Part shown: piece by piece, positions 42,029 to 50,273 of the stretch
Position numbering within the stretch: the stretch's first letter is position 1
Layout of the letters: each line of letters begins with the position of its first letter
NCBI GenBank assembly: GCA_022824025.1
Contig: JAJEBF010000040.1
Coordinates: 1 to 50,273 of the forward strand
DNA from: Caldilineaceae bacterium
GTDB taxonomy: Bacteria; Chloroflexota; Anaerolineae; Caldilineales; Caldilineaceae
Direction: 5' to 3'
DNA length: 50,273 bases
Made by a program: the position numbers and the translations under genes
The notes under the pieces: model-generated
What the model saw: only the letters and a program-made list of their open reading frames with translations
What the model was told of the DNA's origin: nothing
Database searches by the model: none

Positions 42029-42033
42029 TGAAC

Positions 42034-42066
42034 ACCAGTGGTCAGTGGTTCGTGAACAGTGGCCAG
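42034..42066. repeat. Degenerate AGTGG heptamer repeat between importer ATPases
   Basis: CCAGTGGTCAGTGGTTCG followed by AACAGTGGCCAG in the 53-bp gap. Related to the (AGTGGTC)n loci. Confidence 0.6.
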
Positions 42067-42081
42067 GAGCTGTCTTGGGCG

Positions 42082-43077
42082 CTAATCGTCGACGTAGAGC
42101 CAGCAGGTTGCGGTATGCTGCGGCCCGAATTCAACGACCGGCGGGTCCTCGACGCAGCGGTCATGGACGGATGGGCAGCGATTGCGGAAGCGGCAGCCGC
42201 TGGGCGCGTTGCGCGGGTCGGGCACGGAGCCGCTGATCGAGTGGAGCTGCTCGCGCGGCGGCGTATCCGGCCGCACGATGGAACGGAGCAACGCCTGGGT
42301 GTAGGGATGCTTGGGATCCTGAAACAGCTCAACGACGGGGGCCTTTTCCGCCATCTGGCCCAGGTACATGACGATGACGAAGTCGGCCAGTTGGGCGATG
42401 ACGGCCAGATCATGGGTGATCATGATCACGCTCATGTCCAGGTCCTGTTGCAGGCTGCGGATCAGGCGCAGGATCTGGGCTTGGATGGTCACGTCGAGGG
42501 CGGTGGTCGGTTCGTCGGCGATCAGCACGCGCGGCTCGCAGCAAAGGGCGATGGCGATCATGACGCGCTGACGCATGCCGCCGCTCATCTGGTGAGGATA
42601 GTCGCCTAATCGGCGTTCGGCATCGGGAATGCCCACCTTGTTGAGCATGGAAATTGCCAGATCCCGGGCCTCCTCTTCGGACAGGTCCTGGTGCTGGCGG
42701 ATGCTTTCCATGATCTGTTCGCCGATGGTATAGACCGGGGTCAGGGATGTCATCGGCTCCTGGAAGATCATGGCGATATCTTTGCCGCGAATGGCGCGGA
42801 TGGCATCGCCCTTCGCGTCCAGACTCACCAGATCGATAGGCTGATCGCTGCCATTGGGATGGTAGAGGATCTGACCGGTGGTCTCGCTGGAGGGGAGCAA
42901 GCGCAGAATTGAGCGCGCGGTGACGCTCTTGCCGCAGCCGCTCTCGCCGACGATGCCCAGGCAGCGCCCGCGTTCGACGGTAAAATCGACGCCGTCCACG
43001 GCGCGCACGACGCCGGCCAGCATCTTGAAATGTACGTGCAGATCGAGGACTTCGAGAATCGGTTGCGAATCGGGCAT
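42082..43077 (-). CDS. Opp/Dpp-type importer ATPase, D subunit
   Basis: A 331-residue ABC ATPase. Walker A is [10 protein letters not shown], signature M-S-G-G-M-R-Q-R, Walker [14 protein letters not shown]-loop T-H-D. The C-terminal cysteine cluster reads [17 protein letters not shown] 43077 begins the family-like segment [10 protein letters not shown]; the frame upstream is intergenic-like. With the F subunit it powers uptake of oligopeptides or oligosaccharides. Confidence 0.92.
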   Translation of the reverse strand: MPDSQPILEVLDLHVHFKMLAGVVRAVDGVDFTVERGRCLGIVGESGCGKSVTARSILRLLPSSETTGQILYHPNGSDQPIDLVSLDAKGDAIRAIRGKDIAMIFQEPMTSLTPVYTIGEQIMESIRQHQDLSEEEARDLAISMLNKVGIPDAERRLGDYPHQMSGGMRQRVMIAIALCCEPRVLIADEPTTALDVTIQAQILRLIRSLQQDLDMSVIMITHDLAVIAQLADFVIVMYLGQMAEKAPVVELFQDPKHPYTQALLRSIVRPDTPPREQLHSISGSVPDPRNAPSGCRFRNRCPSVHDRCVEDPPVVEFGPQHTATCWLYVDD

Positions 43078-43138
43078 GGTCAGATACCGGTTGCCGGTGG
43101 TGAGTGGTCGGTGGCCGGCAAAAAGTGGAAAGTTGCCA

Positions 43139-44305
43139 CTATCTGATCTCGGAGTACGGGTCGAGCGCATCCCTCAGCGCGTCGCCGAGAAAGTTGACGG
43201 CCAGCACTGTCAGAACCATGAAGACGCCCGGGGCCAGCAGCCACGGATGCTTGGTCAGAACCTGGACCGACTGTGCGTCTTTGAGCAGGGTGCCCCAGCT
43301 GACGAGCGGGGGCGTGATGCCGATGCCAAGGAAACTGAGCGAGCTTTCAGCCAGGATCAGACCGGGAATCGAGAGGGTGGCGACAACGACAATATGGCTG
43401 AAGCAGTTGGGAATGAGGTGGCGGAACAGAATGGTGGGCGTGCTGGAGCCGGCCGCGCGCCCGGCCATGATAAAGTCGGACTCCTTGAGCGCCAGTGTTT
43501 TGCCGCGGATCTGGCGGCAGAGGCCGGCCCAGCCAATCAGCGCGAGTACGATGGTGACGCCCAGATAGCGGTGCAGCGACGAGAGCTCCGGCGGCAAGGT
43601 GGCGGCCAAGGCCATCCACAGGGGGATGCGCGGGAAGGACATCAGCACCTCGGTCAGGCGTTGGATGAGAATGTCGGCCACACCGCCCCAGTAGCCGGAT
43701 GCCACGCCGATGGTTGAGCCGAGGATGACGCTGATGAGCATGCCGATGATTGGCACTGAGAGCGAGATACGGGTGGCTGTCAGGACGCGCGAGAAGACGT
43801 CGCGGCCCAGCCTGCCGGTGCCGAAGAGAGCGACCATGCCGCCTTCTTCGACGCCGAATAGACGCCGGTTGCTCGATATCAGGCCCCAGAGCTTATAGGG
43901 CTCCGCCTGGACGAAAAAGTGGATAGGGTAGACCAGTTCCGGGTCTTCGGTGTAGGTGGTGAGAAAGGTGCGAGTGTCTCGTTCGCTCTTGAAGCCGTAG
44001 ACGAAGGGCCTGGTGAGCTTCCCATCGCGGAAAATATGCACACGCTGCGGCGGGGCGCGCAACGCGTCTTCGTGGACGTGATCGACGCTATAGGGCGCGA
44101 AAAAGTCAGCGAAGAGCGCAATCATCACCGTGATCACAAGCCAGACGATACCGATGATGCCGAGGCGATTGGCCATGATACGCGCGCCGAGAATTCGGCC
44201 GCGCGAGGCAACCTGCTCGGAGGAGGCGACATCGATATCGGCAGCGGGAGGACGCGGCGCGCCCGGTTGCAGTGGGGTCTGTGCCTGTTCTGAAACGACG
44301 CTCAT
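43139..44305 (-). CDS. Opp/Dpp-type importer permease, C subunit, with enlarged outer loop
   Basis: 388 residues. The OppC-type N-terminal helix (I-I-G-I-V-W-L-V-I-T-V-M-I-A-L) is followed by an external segment of about 110 residues before the L-G-R-D-V-F-S-R-V motif; 40-60 is usual. Then come the permease helices with the cytoplasmic EAA-like loop (A-G-R-A-A-G-S-S-T-P-T-I-L-F-R-H-L-I-P-N). The C-terminal segment contains L-G-I-G-I-T-P-P and N-F-L-G-D-A-L-R-D-A-L-D-P. The large loop faces the binding protein and may add contacts. Confidence 0.9.
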   Translation of the reverse strand: MSVVSEQAQTPLQPGAPRPPAADIDVASSEQVASRGRILGARIMANRLGIIGIVWLVITVMIALFADFFAPYSVDHVHEDALRAPPQRVHIFRDGKLTRPFVYGFKSERDTRTFLTTYTEDPELVYPIHFFVQAEPYKLWGLISSNRRLFGVEEGGMVALFGTGRLGRDVFSRVLTATRISLSVPIIGMLISVILGSTIGVASGYWGGVADILIQRLTEVLMSFPRIPLWMALAATLPPELSSLHRYLGVTIVLALIGWAGLCRQIRGKTLALKESDFIMAGRAAGSSTPTILFRHLIPNCFSHIVVVATLSIPGLILAESSLSFLGIGITPPLVSWGTLLKDAQSVQVLTKHPWLLAPGVFMVLTVLAVNFLGDALRDALDPYSEIR

Positions 44306-44365
44306 AGGAGACCCTTATCGTATCGCCGGCCGTCCTGGAGACCACCGGCTGCCGGCTGATTCAGT

Positions 44366-45364
44366 CTAATCAAAGCGGACGCGCGGGTCGACCCAGGCCA
44401 GCAGCAGGTCGGCGACCAGGTTGCCGAGCACGAGCAGGACGCTGAGAAGCATCAGGATGGCGGAGGCGACGTAGACATCCTGGGCCTGGAGGGCGGAGTT
44501 GAGCGTGGGGCCGATGGTGCGCAGCCCCAGCACGATTGCGGTGATGACGCCGCCGGAGACGATCTCCGGGAACTGCATGCCCAGCAGGCTGATCAGCGGG
44601 TTGATGGCGACGCGCACGGCGTGCTTGATGACCACCACCTTTTCGGCCATCCCCTTGGCGCGGGCGGTCTCAACGTATTGACGGCCCAGCTCATCGAGCA
44701 GATTGCCGCGCATGATGCGCATCAGGGAGGCGATGCCGGGAATGCCGCCCACGAACACCGGCAGCCAGATATGGGCGGCAAGGTCCTTGACCCGTCCAAA
44801 GCTCCAAGGCGCGTCGGCGTACTCTGGCGAGTAGAGCCCTGTCAGCAGTGGCAGGTCGAGAACGAATGTCATGTAGACCAGAATCGCCAGCGCCAGCAGG
44901 AAGCCGGGCATCGAAAGACCAATGAAACTCAAGACGGTAAACACATTGTCCGACACTGAATACTGACGCGTGGCGGAATAGATGCCGACCGGCAGGCCCA
45001 CGGCCCACGAAAGCCCGAGAGAGAGCGATGCGATCAGCATCGTATAGCCCAGATTGGTCCAGATCACTTCGGACGCGACGCGGTCGTACGTGACGAGGGA
45101 GACGCCGAAGTCGCCTTGCAAGAAAGCGAATAACCAGTAGAAATACTGAACCGGTATCGGACGATCCAGCCCGTATTCGCGGCGGATATTGTCGCCCTCT
45201 ATTCTCGCTTCCTCTTCACCCCAGCCGAGATTGCCTACGAGGTTTTGCTCATAGGTGGTGATCACATCTCCGGCGGGGAGGTTGATGACGATAAAGCAGA
45301 TGAAAGAGATGAGCAGGAGTGTAGGAATCGCTATCAACACTCTGCGTATGACGTAATCCAGCAT
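44366..45364 (-). CDS. Opp/Dpp-type importer permease, B subunit
   Basis: 332 residues. It has the N-terminal helix (R-R-V-L-I-A-I-P-T-L-L-L-I-S), the OppB-like periplasmic segment with Y-G-L-D-R-P-I-P-V-Q-Y-F-Y-W-L, and six helices. The EAA loop is Y-V-E-T-A-R-A-K-G-M-A-E-K-V-V-V-I-K-H-A-V-R. It follows the binding-protein gene after a 100-bp gap with a stem-loop and precedes the C subunit by 60 bp. Confidence 0.92.
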   Translation of the reverse strand: MLDYVIRRVLIAIPTLLLISFICFIVINLPAGDVITTYEQNLVGNLGWGEEEARIEGDNIRREYGLDRPIPVQYFYWLFAFLQGDFGVSLVTYDRVASEVIWTNLGYTMLIASLSLGLSWAVGLPVGIYSATRQYSVSDNVFTVLSFIGLSMPGFLLALAILVYMTFVLDLPLLTGLYSPEYADAPWSFGRVKDLAAHIWLPVFVGGIPGIASLMRIMRGNLLDELGRQYVETARAKGMAEKVVVIKHAVRVAINPLISLLGMQFPEIVSGGVITAIVLGLRTIGPTLNSALQAQDVYVASAILMLLSVLLVLGNLVADLLLAWVDPRVRFD

Positions 45365-45402
45365 CTGGACCCCGGGACTGTCGTGGTGCGCGGCCAGTGG
45401 CC

Positions 45403-45462
45403 GTTAGAGGAGAGAGTGAAGAGGAGTGAGAAGAGAGTGAATACCTCTCCCCACTCCTTCGC
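45403..45462. repeat. Purine/pyrimidine stem-loop between binding protein and permease genes
   Basis: A purine-rich arm (GAGGAGTGAGAAGAGAG region, 45411-45437) can pair with the pyrimidine-rich arm CTCTCCCCACTCCTTC (45444-45459). It sits in the only large gap of the importer operon, just after the binding-protein stop on the minus strand. It could stabilise the upstream mRNA segment or attenuate readthrough. Confidence 0.45.
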
Positions 45463-45464
45463 CT

Positions 45465-47435
45465 TTACGACTTGATGTAGAACTGCTCCGGATAGGCGTA
45501 GGTGAAGTCCTGCAGGCCGTTGCCGACTTCGGGGCAATTGCCGACACGGTTGTTGACCAGAACCATGAGCGGCACGTCAGCGACAATATGGATGTCGAAC
45601 TGCCAGTCAACGTGGTACTTGAATAGCTCCTTGTGCAGGCGTTTGCTCTCAACAGGATCAATCTCTTTCTTGATCTCATTTTGCAGTGCGAACATCGCGT
45701 CGCCGCCGTCGGGCGGTCCGAGTTCTTGCAGCCACTCGGGGTCGTCATCATAGTGCACCGGCAACATGTCAAGCGCGTGCCCCTTCGGGGTGAAGATCGG
45801 CTGGAAGGGCCGCATCAGGGGTATTTCGTTGGCATCCGTGCCCCACATGTAGGTATGGGACTCGCCGGCGCGCCAGCGGGAGAACAGGACCGAGCGCTGG
45901 ATTGCGTTGAGGCGGGCGTCGATGCCGGCGTCGCGCCAGTCGGCCACCACCATTTCCGCGACCTGCTGATGCACCGTGATCTCGGTGGCGGCATCGAGGA
46001 TAATCGTCACCGGCGCGCCGCTGGGGAATGTACGCATCCCATCTGTGCCCTTCTCCAGACCCAGTTCATCGAAGATGCTGTCAACCTGGGCCAGGTCGAA
46101 CTGGCCGTTGGTCATGGTAATCGCATCCATGTCATTATCCCAGTAGGGAGATGAGGAGGCGAGGGCGTAGCTTGCTGGCCGGCCTGCGCCAAAGTAAAGC
46201 GTTTCGTTGATCTCGTCGCGGTTGATAGCCATCGAGAGGGCATTGCGAAAAGACTTGTTGCGGAAGAACTCAGCGAGCTCGCTGTCTTTTTCGTTTTGGA
46301 GGCGGTAGTTGATGGTGATGTGGTTGCCGGTGGTGAATGAGGTGCCCGGCCAGAACAGCAGCCGATAGTCGCCGCGCTCCTCGTTCTCGCGCAATGTCGG
46401 CAGGCTCTCGAACAACTGCATGTTGCGAATGCCGACATCGATCTGGCCTGCGATCGCCATTAGAACCGCGTTCTCCTGGGTGCCGGCGAAGGGGAAGACG
46501 TAGTTGTCACAGTAGGGAAGCTGGTTGCCGGCGGTATCCACCGCGCAGTAGTAGGGATTGCGTTCCAGCCGCAGCCCCGATTCGTCATAGCCCTTTGACA
46601 GCCAAGGGGTGACGACGGGGAAATCGGGATCGAGATAGTCGTCATTCTCTCGCAAATCCGTGTATGCGGCCCCATCCGTGTACTTGGGATGCCACTGCAT
46701 GAGGTGGTGCTTCGGCTTGGTGGCGAGTGTGCGGCCGCGGAACAGGAAGGGGAAGGTGGGATAAGGGGCCGGGAACTTGAAGACCAGTGTGTAATCGTCC
46801 GGCGTCTCCAAGACCACCGGCTGGCCATCTACAAAGCAACGGGTAGGCGCTATGGGCGTGTATTCTTCGTCGAACCACATGTCCTCCCACAGGAAGCGAA
46901 CATCCTCGGATGTAAATGGTTCGCCGTCCGACCACTTCATGCCCGCGCGCATATTGATCGTGAGCTGGGTGGCATCGTCGTTCCACTCGAAGCTCTCCGC
47001 CAGGTATGGTTCCCAGCCGCCCGTCGGCAACCCGGCGCCGAATCCCTCCAGGTCGGTGGGGATGTCGATGAATCCGCGGTTGACGATGTAGCCGGGCGCG
47101 GCGCGGTCGGTTTCGTTGAGGGTGAAGCCGCGAATTGAATCGCTGTAGTGCCCGACCTCATGGATGGGGGTGACGATGCGCGGGTTGACGGGCAGGCGAT
47201 CATCCACCGGTGGCAGGTCACCGGCGTCCACCATGGCCTTGAGCATCGGGGCTTCATTGTACTGGGATGTGGACTCTGCAGCCGGCGCCTCTGATTCGGC
47301 GGGCGCCTCCGCGGCCGGTTGATCCGCGGCCGGCTCTTCAGCATCGCCTGCGCCGCAGGCTGCCAGCACCGTACCTGCCGTTGCGGCCGCCGAAAGCTGT
47401 ATAAACCTTCGCCGGGTGATCGTGCGTCTTGCCAT
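45465..47435 (-). CDS. ABC transporter substrate-binding lipoprotein (family 5)
   Basis: 656 residues. A twin-arginine leader (R-R-R-F-I-Q-L-S) is followed by the lipobox L-A-A-C with Cys27, so it is probably Tat-exported and lipid-anchored. A Glu/Ala/Pro-rich spacer follows (to about residue 55), then the SBP_bac_5 fold (W-S-D-G-E-P-F-T-S-E-D-V near 155; N-K-S-F-R-N-A-L-S-M-A-I-N-R near 400). Family-5 proteins bind oligopeptides, nickel or oligosaccharides. AAGGAG precedes the ATG and a consensus promoter lies about 150 bp upstream. First gene of the leftward importer operon. Confidence 0.92.
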   Translation of the reverse strand: MARRTITRRRFIQLSAAATAGTVLAACGAGDAEEPAADQPAAEAPAESEAPAAESTSQYNEAPMLKAMVDAGDLPPVDDRLPVNPRIVTPIHEVGHYSDSIRGFTLNETDRAAPGYIVNRGFIDIPTDLEGFGAGLPTGGWEPYLAESFEWNDDATQLTINMRAGMKWSDGEPFTSEDVRFLWEDMWFDEEYTPIAPTRCFVDGQPVVLETPDDYTLVFKFPAPYPTFPFLFRGRTLATKPKHHLMQWHPKYTDGAAYTDLRENDDYLDPDFPVVTPWLSKGYDESGLRLERNPYYCAVDTAGNQLPYCDNYVFPFAGTQENAVLMAIAGQIDVGIRNMQLFESLPTLRENEERGDYRLLFWPGTSFTTGNHITINYRLQNEKDSELAEFFRNKSFRNALSMAINRDEINETLYFGAGRPASYALASSSPYWDNDMDAITMTNGQFDLAQVDSIFDELGLEKGTDGMRTFPSGAPVTIILDAATEITVHQQVAEMVVADWRDAGIDARLNAIQRSVLFSRWRAGESHTYMWGTDANEIPLMRPFQPIFTPKGHALDMLPVHYDDDPEWLQELGPPDGGDAMFALQNEIKKEIDPVESKRLHKELFKYHVDWQFDIHIVADVPLMVLVNNRVGNCPEVGNGLQDFTYAYPEQFYIKS

Positions 47436-47588
47436 GACCTTTCTCCTTTGACTTGATGCGGGGAACTGTTTGTCCCTCTACATAATGAAAAGGTGGACTG
47501 CTCGCTGTTTGAAGCACGACACTGCGTCTGGCGCTGCGGGGAACGTTCAAAAAGGTTGATCGGAGGCGAATGTACTCGGATGAGTCGC

Positions 47589-47617
47589 ATTGTACTGTGG
47601 CGAAGATGGACTGTCAA
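47589..47617 (-). promoter_or_regulatory. Consensus promoter for the importer operon
   Basis: On the minus strand: perfect TTGACA (47612-47617), 17-bp spacer, TACAAT (47589-47594). The leader to the ATG at 47435 would be about 145 nt. Confidence 0.7.
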
Positions 47618-47658
47618 CCAAAGAAAATTTACTTGACATTGGCGCCCGGCCAGCTCGA

Positions 47659-47687
47659 TTGCGAACCGAACCGGGGACGAGTATGAT
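47659..47687 (+). promoter_or_regulatory. Promoter for the esterase gene
   Basis: TTGCGA (47659-47664), 17-bp spacer, TATGAT (47682-47687), about 93 bp before the ATG. Divergent from the importer promoter; only 41 bp separate the two -35 boxes. Confidence 0.5.
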
Positions 47688-47780
47688 CCGTACAAGCCCG
47701 CCCGCCTTGCGTTGCCGGCACAGGCTGTGACAGCGCCCTCACCCCACGCACGCTTCACCAAGCGAACAGGAGGTGTCCCG

Positions 47781-48818
47781 ATGACCGATTCCCGATTTCT
47801 TCTGCAGACACATGTGGACGCCGTCTACGAGGCGGCGGCGAGAAAGCTTGCCTTCCGCGCGCGGACGCCGGCCGAGTTCCATGCCTGGCAGGCGGCGCTG
47901 CGCGGCAAGACGCTGGAGTTGCTTGGCCTGGCGGGCCGCACGCCGCCGGAAGCGGTGGCCGCGGAGAAGCTGCAGGCGGTGGAGCGGGACGGCTACGTGG
48001 AAGAGAAGTACATTCTGGACGCGGGCGAGGACGTGAGCATTCCCGCCTATCTGCTGGTCCCCAAGGCGAAGCCGCCGTACCGGCCGGTGCTCGTCTTCCA
48101 CGGGCACAACCCGTCGGTCCAGTGGATCCTGGGCAACTATCCCAGCGCGGAGGAGCGGGAGAGCAGGCTCAAGGTGGACAACAACTACGCGCAGGCACTG
48201 GCGCAGGCGGGTTATCTGGTCTGCGCGGTGGAGCAGCGCGGCTTCGGCGAACGACAGACCGAGGACGGGCGCGGCAGCGTACACGAGAACTCCTGCCGCC
48301 ACCTGGCCTTCGCCTACCAGATGGCCGGCCGCAACCTGGTCGGCGAACGCTGCTGGGACGGCATGTGCGCGATCGCGTTTCTGCAGAGCCGGCCGGATGT
48401 TGCGCCGGGCGTTCTGGGCTGTACGGGCAATTCGGGCGGGGGCACGACCGCGCTGTGGCTGTCGGCAGTCGACGAGCGCATCACCGTCTCGGCGCCGGGC
48501 TGCTATCTCTGCTCGTTTCGGGCATCGATTTACAACCTGCGCCACTGCGAGTGCAACTACGTGCCCGGCATCCTGGAGTGGGCGGAGATGGGAGACCTGG
48601 CGGCTCTGATCGCGCCGCGGCCGCTGCGGGCGATCGCGGGGGAACAGGATGACATCTTCCCCATTGACGGCGTGCGCGAGCAGTTCGCCGTCGCGGCGCG
48701 GGCATACGAGCTGCTGGGGGTGGCAGAGCGCTGCTCGCTGGGCGTGCATCCCGGTCCGCACGGGTACAATCACCGCTTGAGCCACGAGTGGTTCGGGGCG
48801 TGGCTGGGGACGGAATAG
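47781..48818 (+). CDS. Acetyl-xylan-esterase-like alpha/beta hydrolase
   Basis: 345 residues of the alpha/beta-hydrolase fold, AXE/dienelactone-hydrolase-like. The nucleophile elbow is G-C-T-G-N-S-G-G-G, the acid is in A-G-E-Q-D-D-I-F-P, and the catalytic His in G-P-H-G-Y-N-H. The oxyanion region is V-F-H-G-H-N-P. CAGGAGG precedes the ATG. No signal peptide. With sulfatases and glycosidase-like proteins next door it plausibly deacetylates a decorated sugar after import. Confidence 0.85.
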   Translation: MTDSRFLLQTHVDAVYEAAARKLAFRARTPAEFHAWQAALRGKTLELLGLAGRTPPEAVAAEKLQAVERDGYVEEKYILDAGEDVSIPAYLLVPKAKPPYRPVLVFHGHNPSVQWILGNYPSAEERESRLKVDNNYAQALAQAGYLVCAVEQRGFGERQTEDGRGSVHENSCRHLAFAYQMAGRNLVGERCWDGMCAIAFLQSRPDVAPGVLGCTGNSGGGTTALWLSAVDERITVSAPGCYLCSFRASIYNLRHCECNYVPGILEWAEMGDLAALIAPRPLRAIAGEQDDIFPIDGVREQFAVAARAYELLGVAERCSLGVHPGPHGYNHRLSHEWFGAWLGTE

Positions 48819-48887
48819 GGCGTGGTGGGGGCGTGGTGGGGGCGCGACAGGGCTGCCATACGACAGGGCCTGCTTCGTGAGACGCCC

Positions 48888-50189
48888 TCAGATGCTCCTG
48901 AACGCCCGCATTCGAGCGGTGTACGCGGCCTGGGGAATGGGTCCTTCGAGCAGGGGATCGCCGGTCTCCTCCATCCAGTCGCGCAGGCGCCGCGCCAGAT
49001 CATCTCTTATGCCGGCGTAGTCCGGGTTTTCGGCCAGGTTGTTCTTTTCCAATGGGTCCTTCTCCAGGTCGAACAGCTCGAAAGGCGGGTGATACATCTC
49101 GGTGTAGGGCATGTCCAGGGCCACGCTGGTCTCAGGATACCCCTTGGCGTTGCTGAGGTAGTCGGGCGGTGTCTCAATCGTCGGCGCGAACTCGAAATTG
49201 GCGATCAGTTTCCAGCGCTCCGTGCGGATGGCGCGCATGGGATCGTAGTAGGTGTGATAGGTCTTTTCAGCGAAGACGCAATCGCTCTCAGTATAGGGTT
49301 CTCCGCATAACAGATTCCAGTAGCTGCGCCCCTGCAGATTCTCCGGTGTATCAATCCCCAACATTTCAAGCACGGTGGGCACAAAGTCCACGTGCGTGAC
49401 AAACTCCGGATAGCGCCGGCCCCCCGCCAACCCCGGGATGCGCATGAGCAGCGGAACCTCGATGCCGGCGTCGTAGAGGCTCATCTTGGCCAGCGGGAAG
49501 GGGATGCCGTGGTCGGCGGTGAAGACAACGACCGTGTCGTCCGCGACGCCCGCTGTTTCCAGCGCTTCGAGCACCCTGCCAAACGCCTTGTCGATCGAGG
49601 CAACCGAAGCCTCCATGTCGACCATATCCTCGCGCACCTCGGGAATGTCCGGCAGGTAAGGCGGCATGGCGACCGCATCAGCGTCGATCTTCTGCACGTC
49701 ATGCGGGAAGGGACGGTGCGGCTCGGTAAAGCCGATCTGGGCGAAGAAGGGGGCCGCATCCGGCGCGCGCTGCGCCAGGAAACTGCAACACGCGGTTGCC
49801 AGCTCGGCGCAGCTTCCTCTGGGATGGACATGCTGATAGCCGCAGCGTTCCGGACTGTTGGCTTCATGTTGGGTACCGAAGAGACGGGTCTCGTATCCGT
49901 TCGCGGCGAGAAGCTGGGCGAGATGGCGCTCGTCCGGCTTCAGGTCATTTGCGAAGCCGGAATGGGCCAGCCCGACCACACCGTTGGCGTGCGGGTAGCG
50001 GCCGGTCCAAAGCGCCGCCCGCGACGGGCTGCACTGGGGCGCTACGCAGAAGCTGTTTTCGAATTGGAGCGCGGATGCGGCGAAGGCGTCGATATGCGGT
50101 GTGCGGACGCCCGGAACGCCGTAGCAGCCCAGATAGCGGCCCAGGTCGTGGCAGATGAATACGAGGATGTTCGGTTGCTGCTCACTCAT
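48888..50189 (-). CDS. Sulfatase (formylglycine type), second copy
   Basis: A 433-residue arylsulfatase/N-sulfoglucosamine-sulfohydrolase-like enzyme. N-terminal metal ligands are in F-I-C-H-D-L-G-R-Y-L-G. The formylglycine motif is C53-S-P-S-R57 followed by A-A-L-W-T-G-R-Y-P-H. F-T-A-D-H-G-I is the second metal motif. It is shorter than the sulfatase at 34205 and lacks its extra C-terminal domain. No signal peptide. GAGG precedes the ATG. It converges with the esterase gene. Confidence 0.9.
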   Translation of the reverse strand: MSEQQPNILVFICHDLGRYLGCYGVPGVRTPHIDAFAASALQFENSFCVAPQCSPSRAALWTGRYPHANGVVGLAHSGFANDLKPDERHLAQLLAANGYETRLFGTQHEANSPERCGYQHVHPRGSCAELATACCSFLAQRAPDAAPFFAQIGFTEPHRPFPHDVQKIDADAVAMPPYLPDIPEVREDMVDMEASVASIDKAFGRVLEALETAGVADDTVVVFTADHGIPFPLAKMSLYDAGIEVPLLMRIPGLAGGRRYPEFVTHVDFVPTVLEMLGIDTPENLQGRSYWNLLCGEPYTESDCVFAEKTYHTYYDPMRAIRTERWKLIANFEFAPTIETPPDYLSNAKGYPETSVALDMPYTEMYHPPFELFDLEKDPLEKNNLAENPDYAGIRDDLARRLRDWMEETGDPLLEGPIPQAAYTARMRAFRSI

Positions 50190-50273
50190 GGAAGCTGCCT
50201 CGCAGAATAGTGTGGCTGAGTGTCAGGTGGTGGATAAGGCAAACGGCTGGCGGTCTACTCAACGCCCGCCGAG
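50190..50273. other. Right edge, upstream of the sulfatase
   Basis: 84 bp with no visible gene. It would contain the sulfatase promoter on the minus strand, but no clear -35/-10 pair is seen. Confidence 0.4.

Noticed and set aside
47633..47661. Perfect TTGACA on the plus strand as the esterase -35
   Set aside because: No acceptable -10 lies 16-18 bp downstream (best is TCGATT); the TTGCGA/TATGAT pair fits better.
48822..48846. Double CGTGGTGGGGG after the esterase stop
   Set aside because: Only two 11-bp units in G-rich DNA; too short to treat as a meaningful repeat.
1..50273. tRNA, rRNA or riboswitch
   Set aside because: I looked for cloverleaf and T-loop (GTTCRA) signatures and for conserved riboswitch cores in the gaps and saw none I could support; a covariance-model search would settle this.

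Overview
This is a GC-rich, gene-dense bacterial chromosome segment. Several features point to a Chloroflexota-type organism, possibly the Caldilinea/Anaerolinea side: an F420-type LLM oxidoreductase, an MGDG-synthase-like glycosyltransferase, a membrane-anchored SH3b protein with Ala/Thr/Glu-rich 'TVEARVA' repeats, family-5 peptide/oligosaccharide ABC importers, several sulfatases, and short heptanucleotide repeats between genes. The taxonomic placement is inference; the window holds no rRNA and I found no tRNA.

Layout. (1) 0.5-6.6 kb: a small-molecule catabolic group on the + strand (D-2-hydroxyacid dehydrogenase, ThDP-dependent carboligase/decarboxylase-like enzyme, Gfo/Idh/MocA oxidoreductase, hydroxypyruvate-isomerase-like TIM barrel), split by an oppositely oriented membrane SH3b protein. 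(2) 7.25-13.4 kb: a MacB-type ABC exporter (ATPase, permease, membrane fusion protein) followed by an OmpR-type response regulator and its histidine kinase, with 11-bp direct repeats upstream. (3) 13.6-15.8 kb: carbamate kinase plus a YgeW-type carbamoyltransferase, an ATP-yielding carbamoyl-phosphate pair behind a consensus promoter. (4) 15.9-17.9 kb: FabF and a small sulfite-oxidase-fold molybdoenzyme. (5) 17.9-23.1 kb: a tight run with a GTP cyclohydrolase II/RibD-reductase fusion, a zinc-site-less MDR dehydrogenase, a PTPS/QueD homologue whose catalytic Cys position is Glu, a GT4 glycosyltransferase and a methyltransferase. I regard this as the best candidate for an undescribed biosynthetic system.

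(6) 23.1-27.3 kb: a decaying defence/toxin-antitoxin island with lower-GC intergenic stretches. It holds intact higBA, an IS5-family element using a programmed -1 frameshift, a broken DUF4143 ATPase behind a 23-bp tandem repeat, a degraded second higBA copy, and two convergent antitoxin genes of which one retains only the first 21 codons of its PIN toxin. (7) 27.3-30.4 kb: MGDG-synthase-like glycosyltransferase (-), purN (+), LLM oxidoreductase (+). (8) 30.5-33.8 kb (-): MFS transporter, SDR dehydrogenase and nitrilase-family amidase.

(9) 34.2-50.2 kb: an apparent sulfated-glycan or related polymer scavenging region. It contains two formylglycine-type sulfatases, two related beta-propeller glycosidase-like proteins, an AlbA_2/Schlafen-type ATP-binding regulator, a complete Opp/Dpp-type importer (lipoprotein, two permeases, two ATPases) transcribed leftward from a consensus promoter, and a divergent acetyl-xylan-esterase-like hydrolase.

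Intergenic spaces repeatedly carry simple repeats: (AGTGGTC)n heptamers at several loci, a 10-11-bp repeat at 37.8 kb, and a 17-bp exact dispersed match at 6.8 and 31.96 kb.
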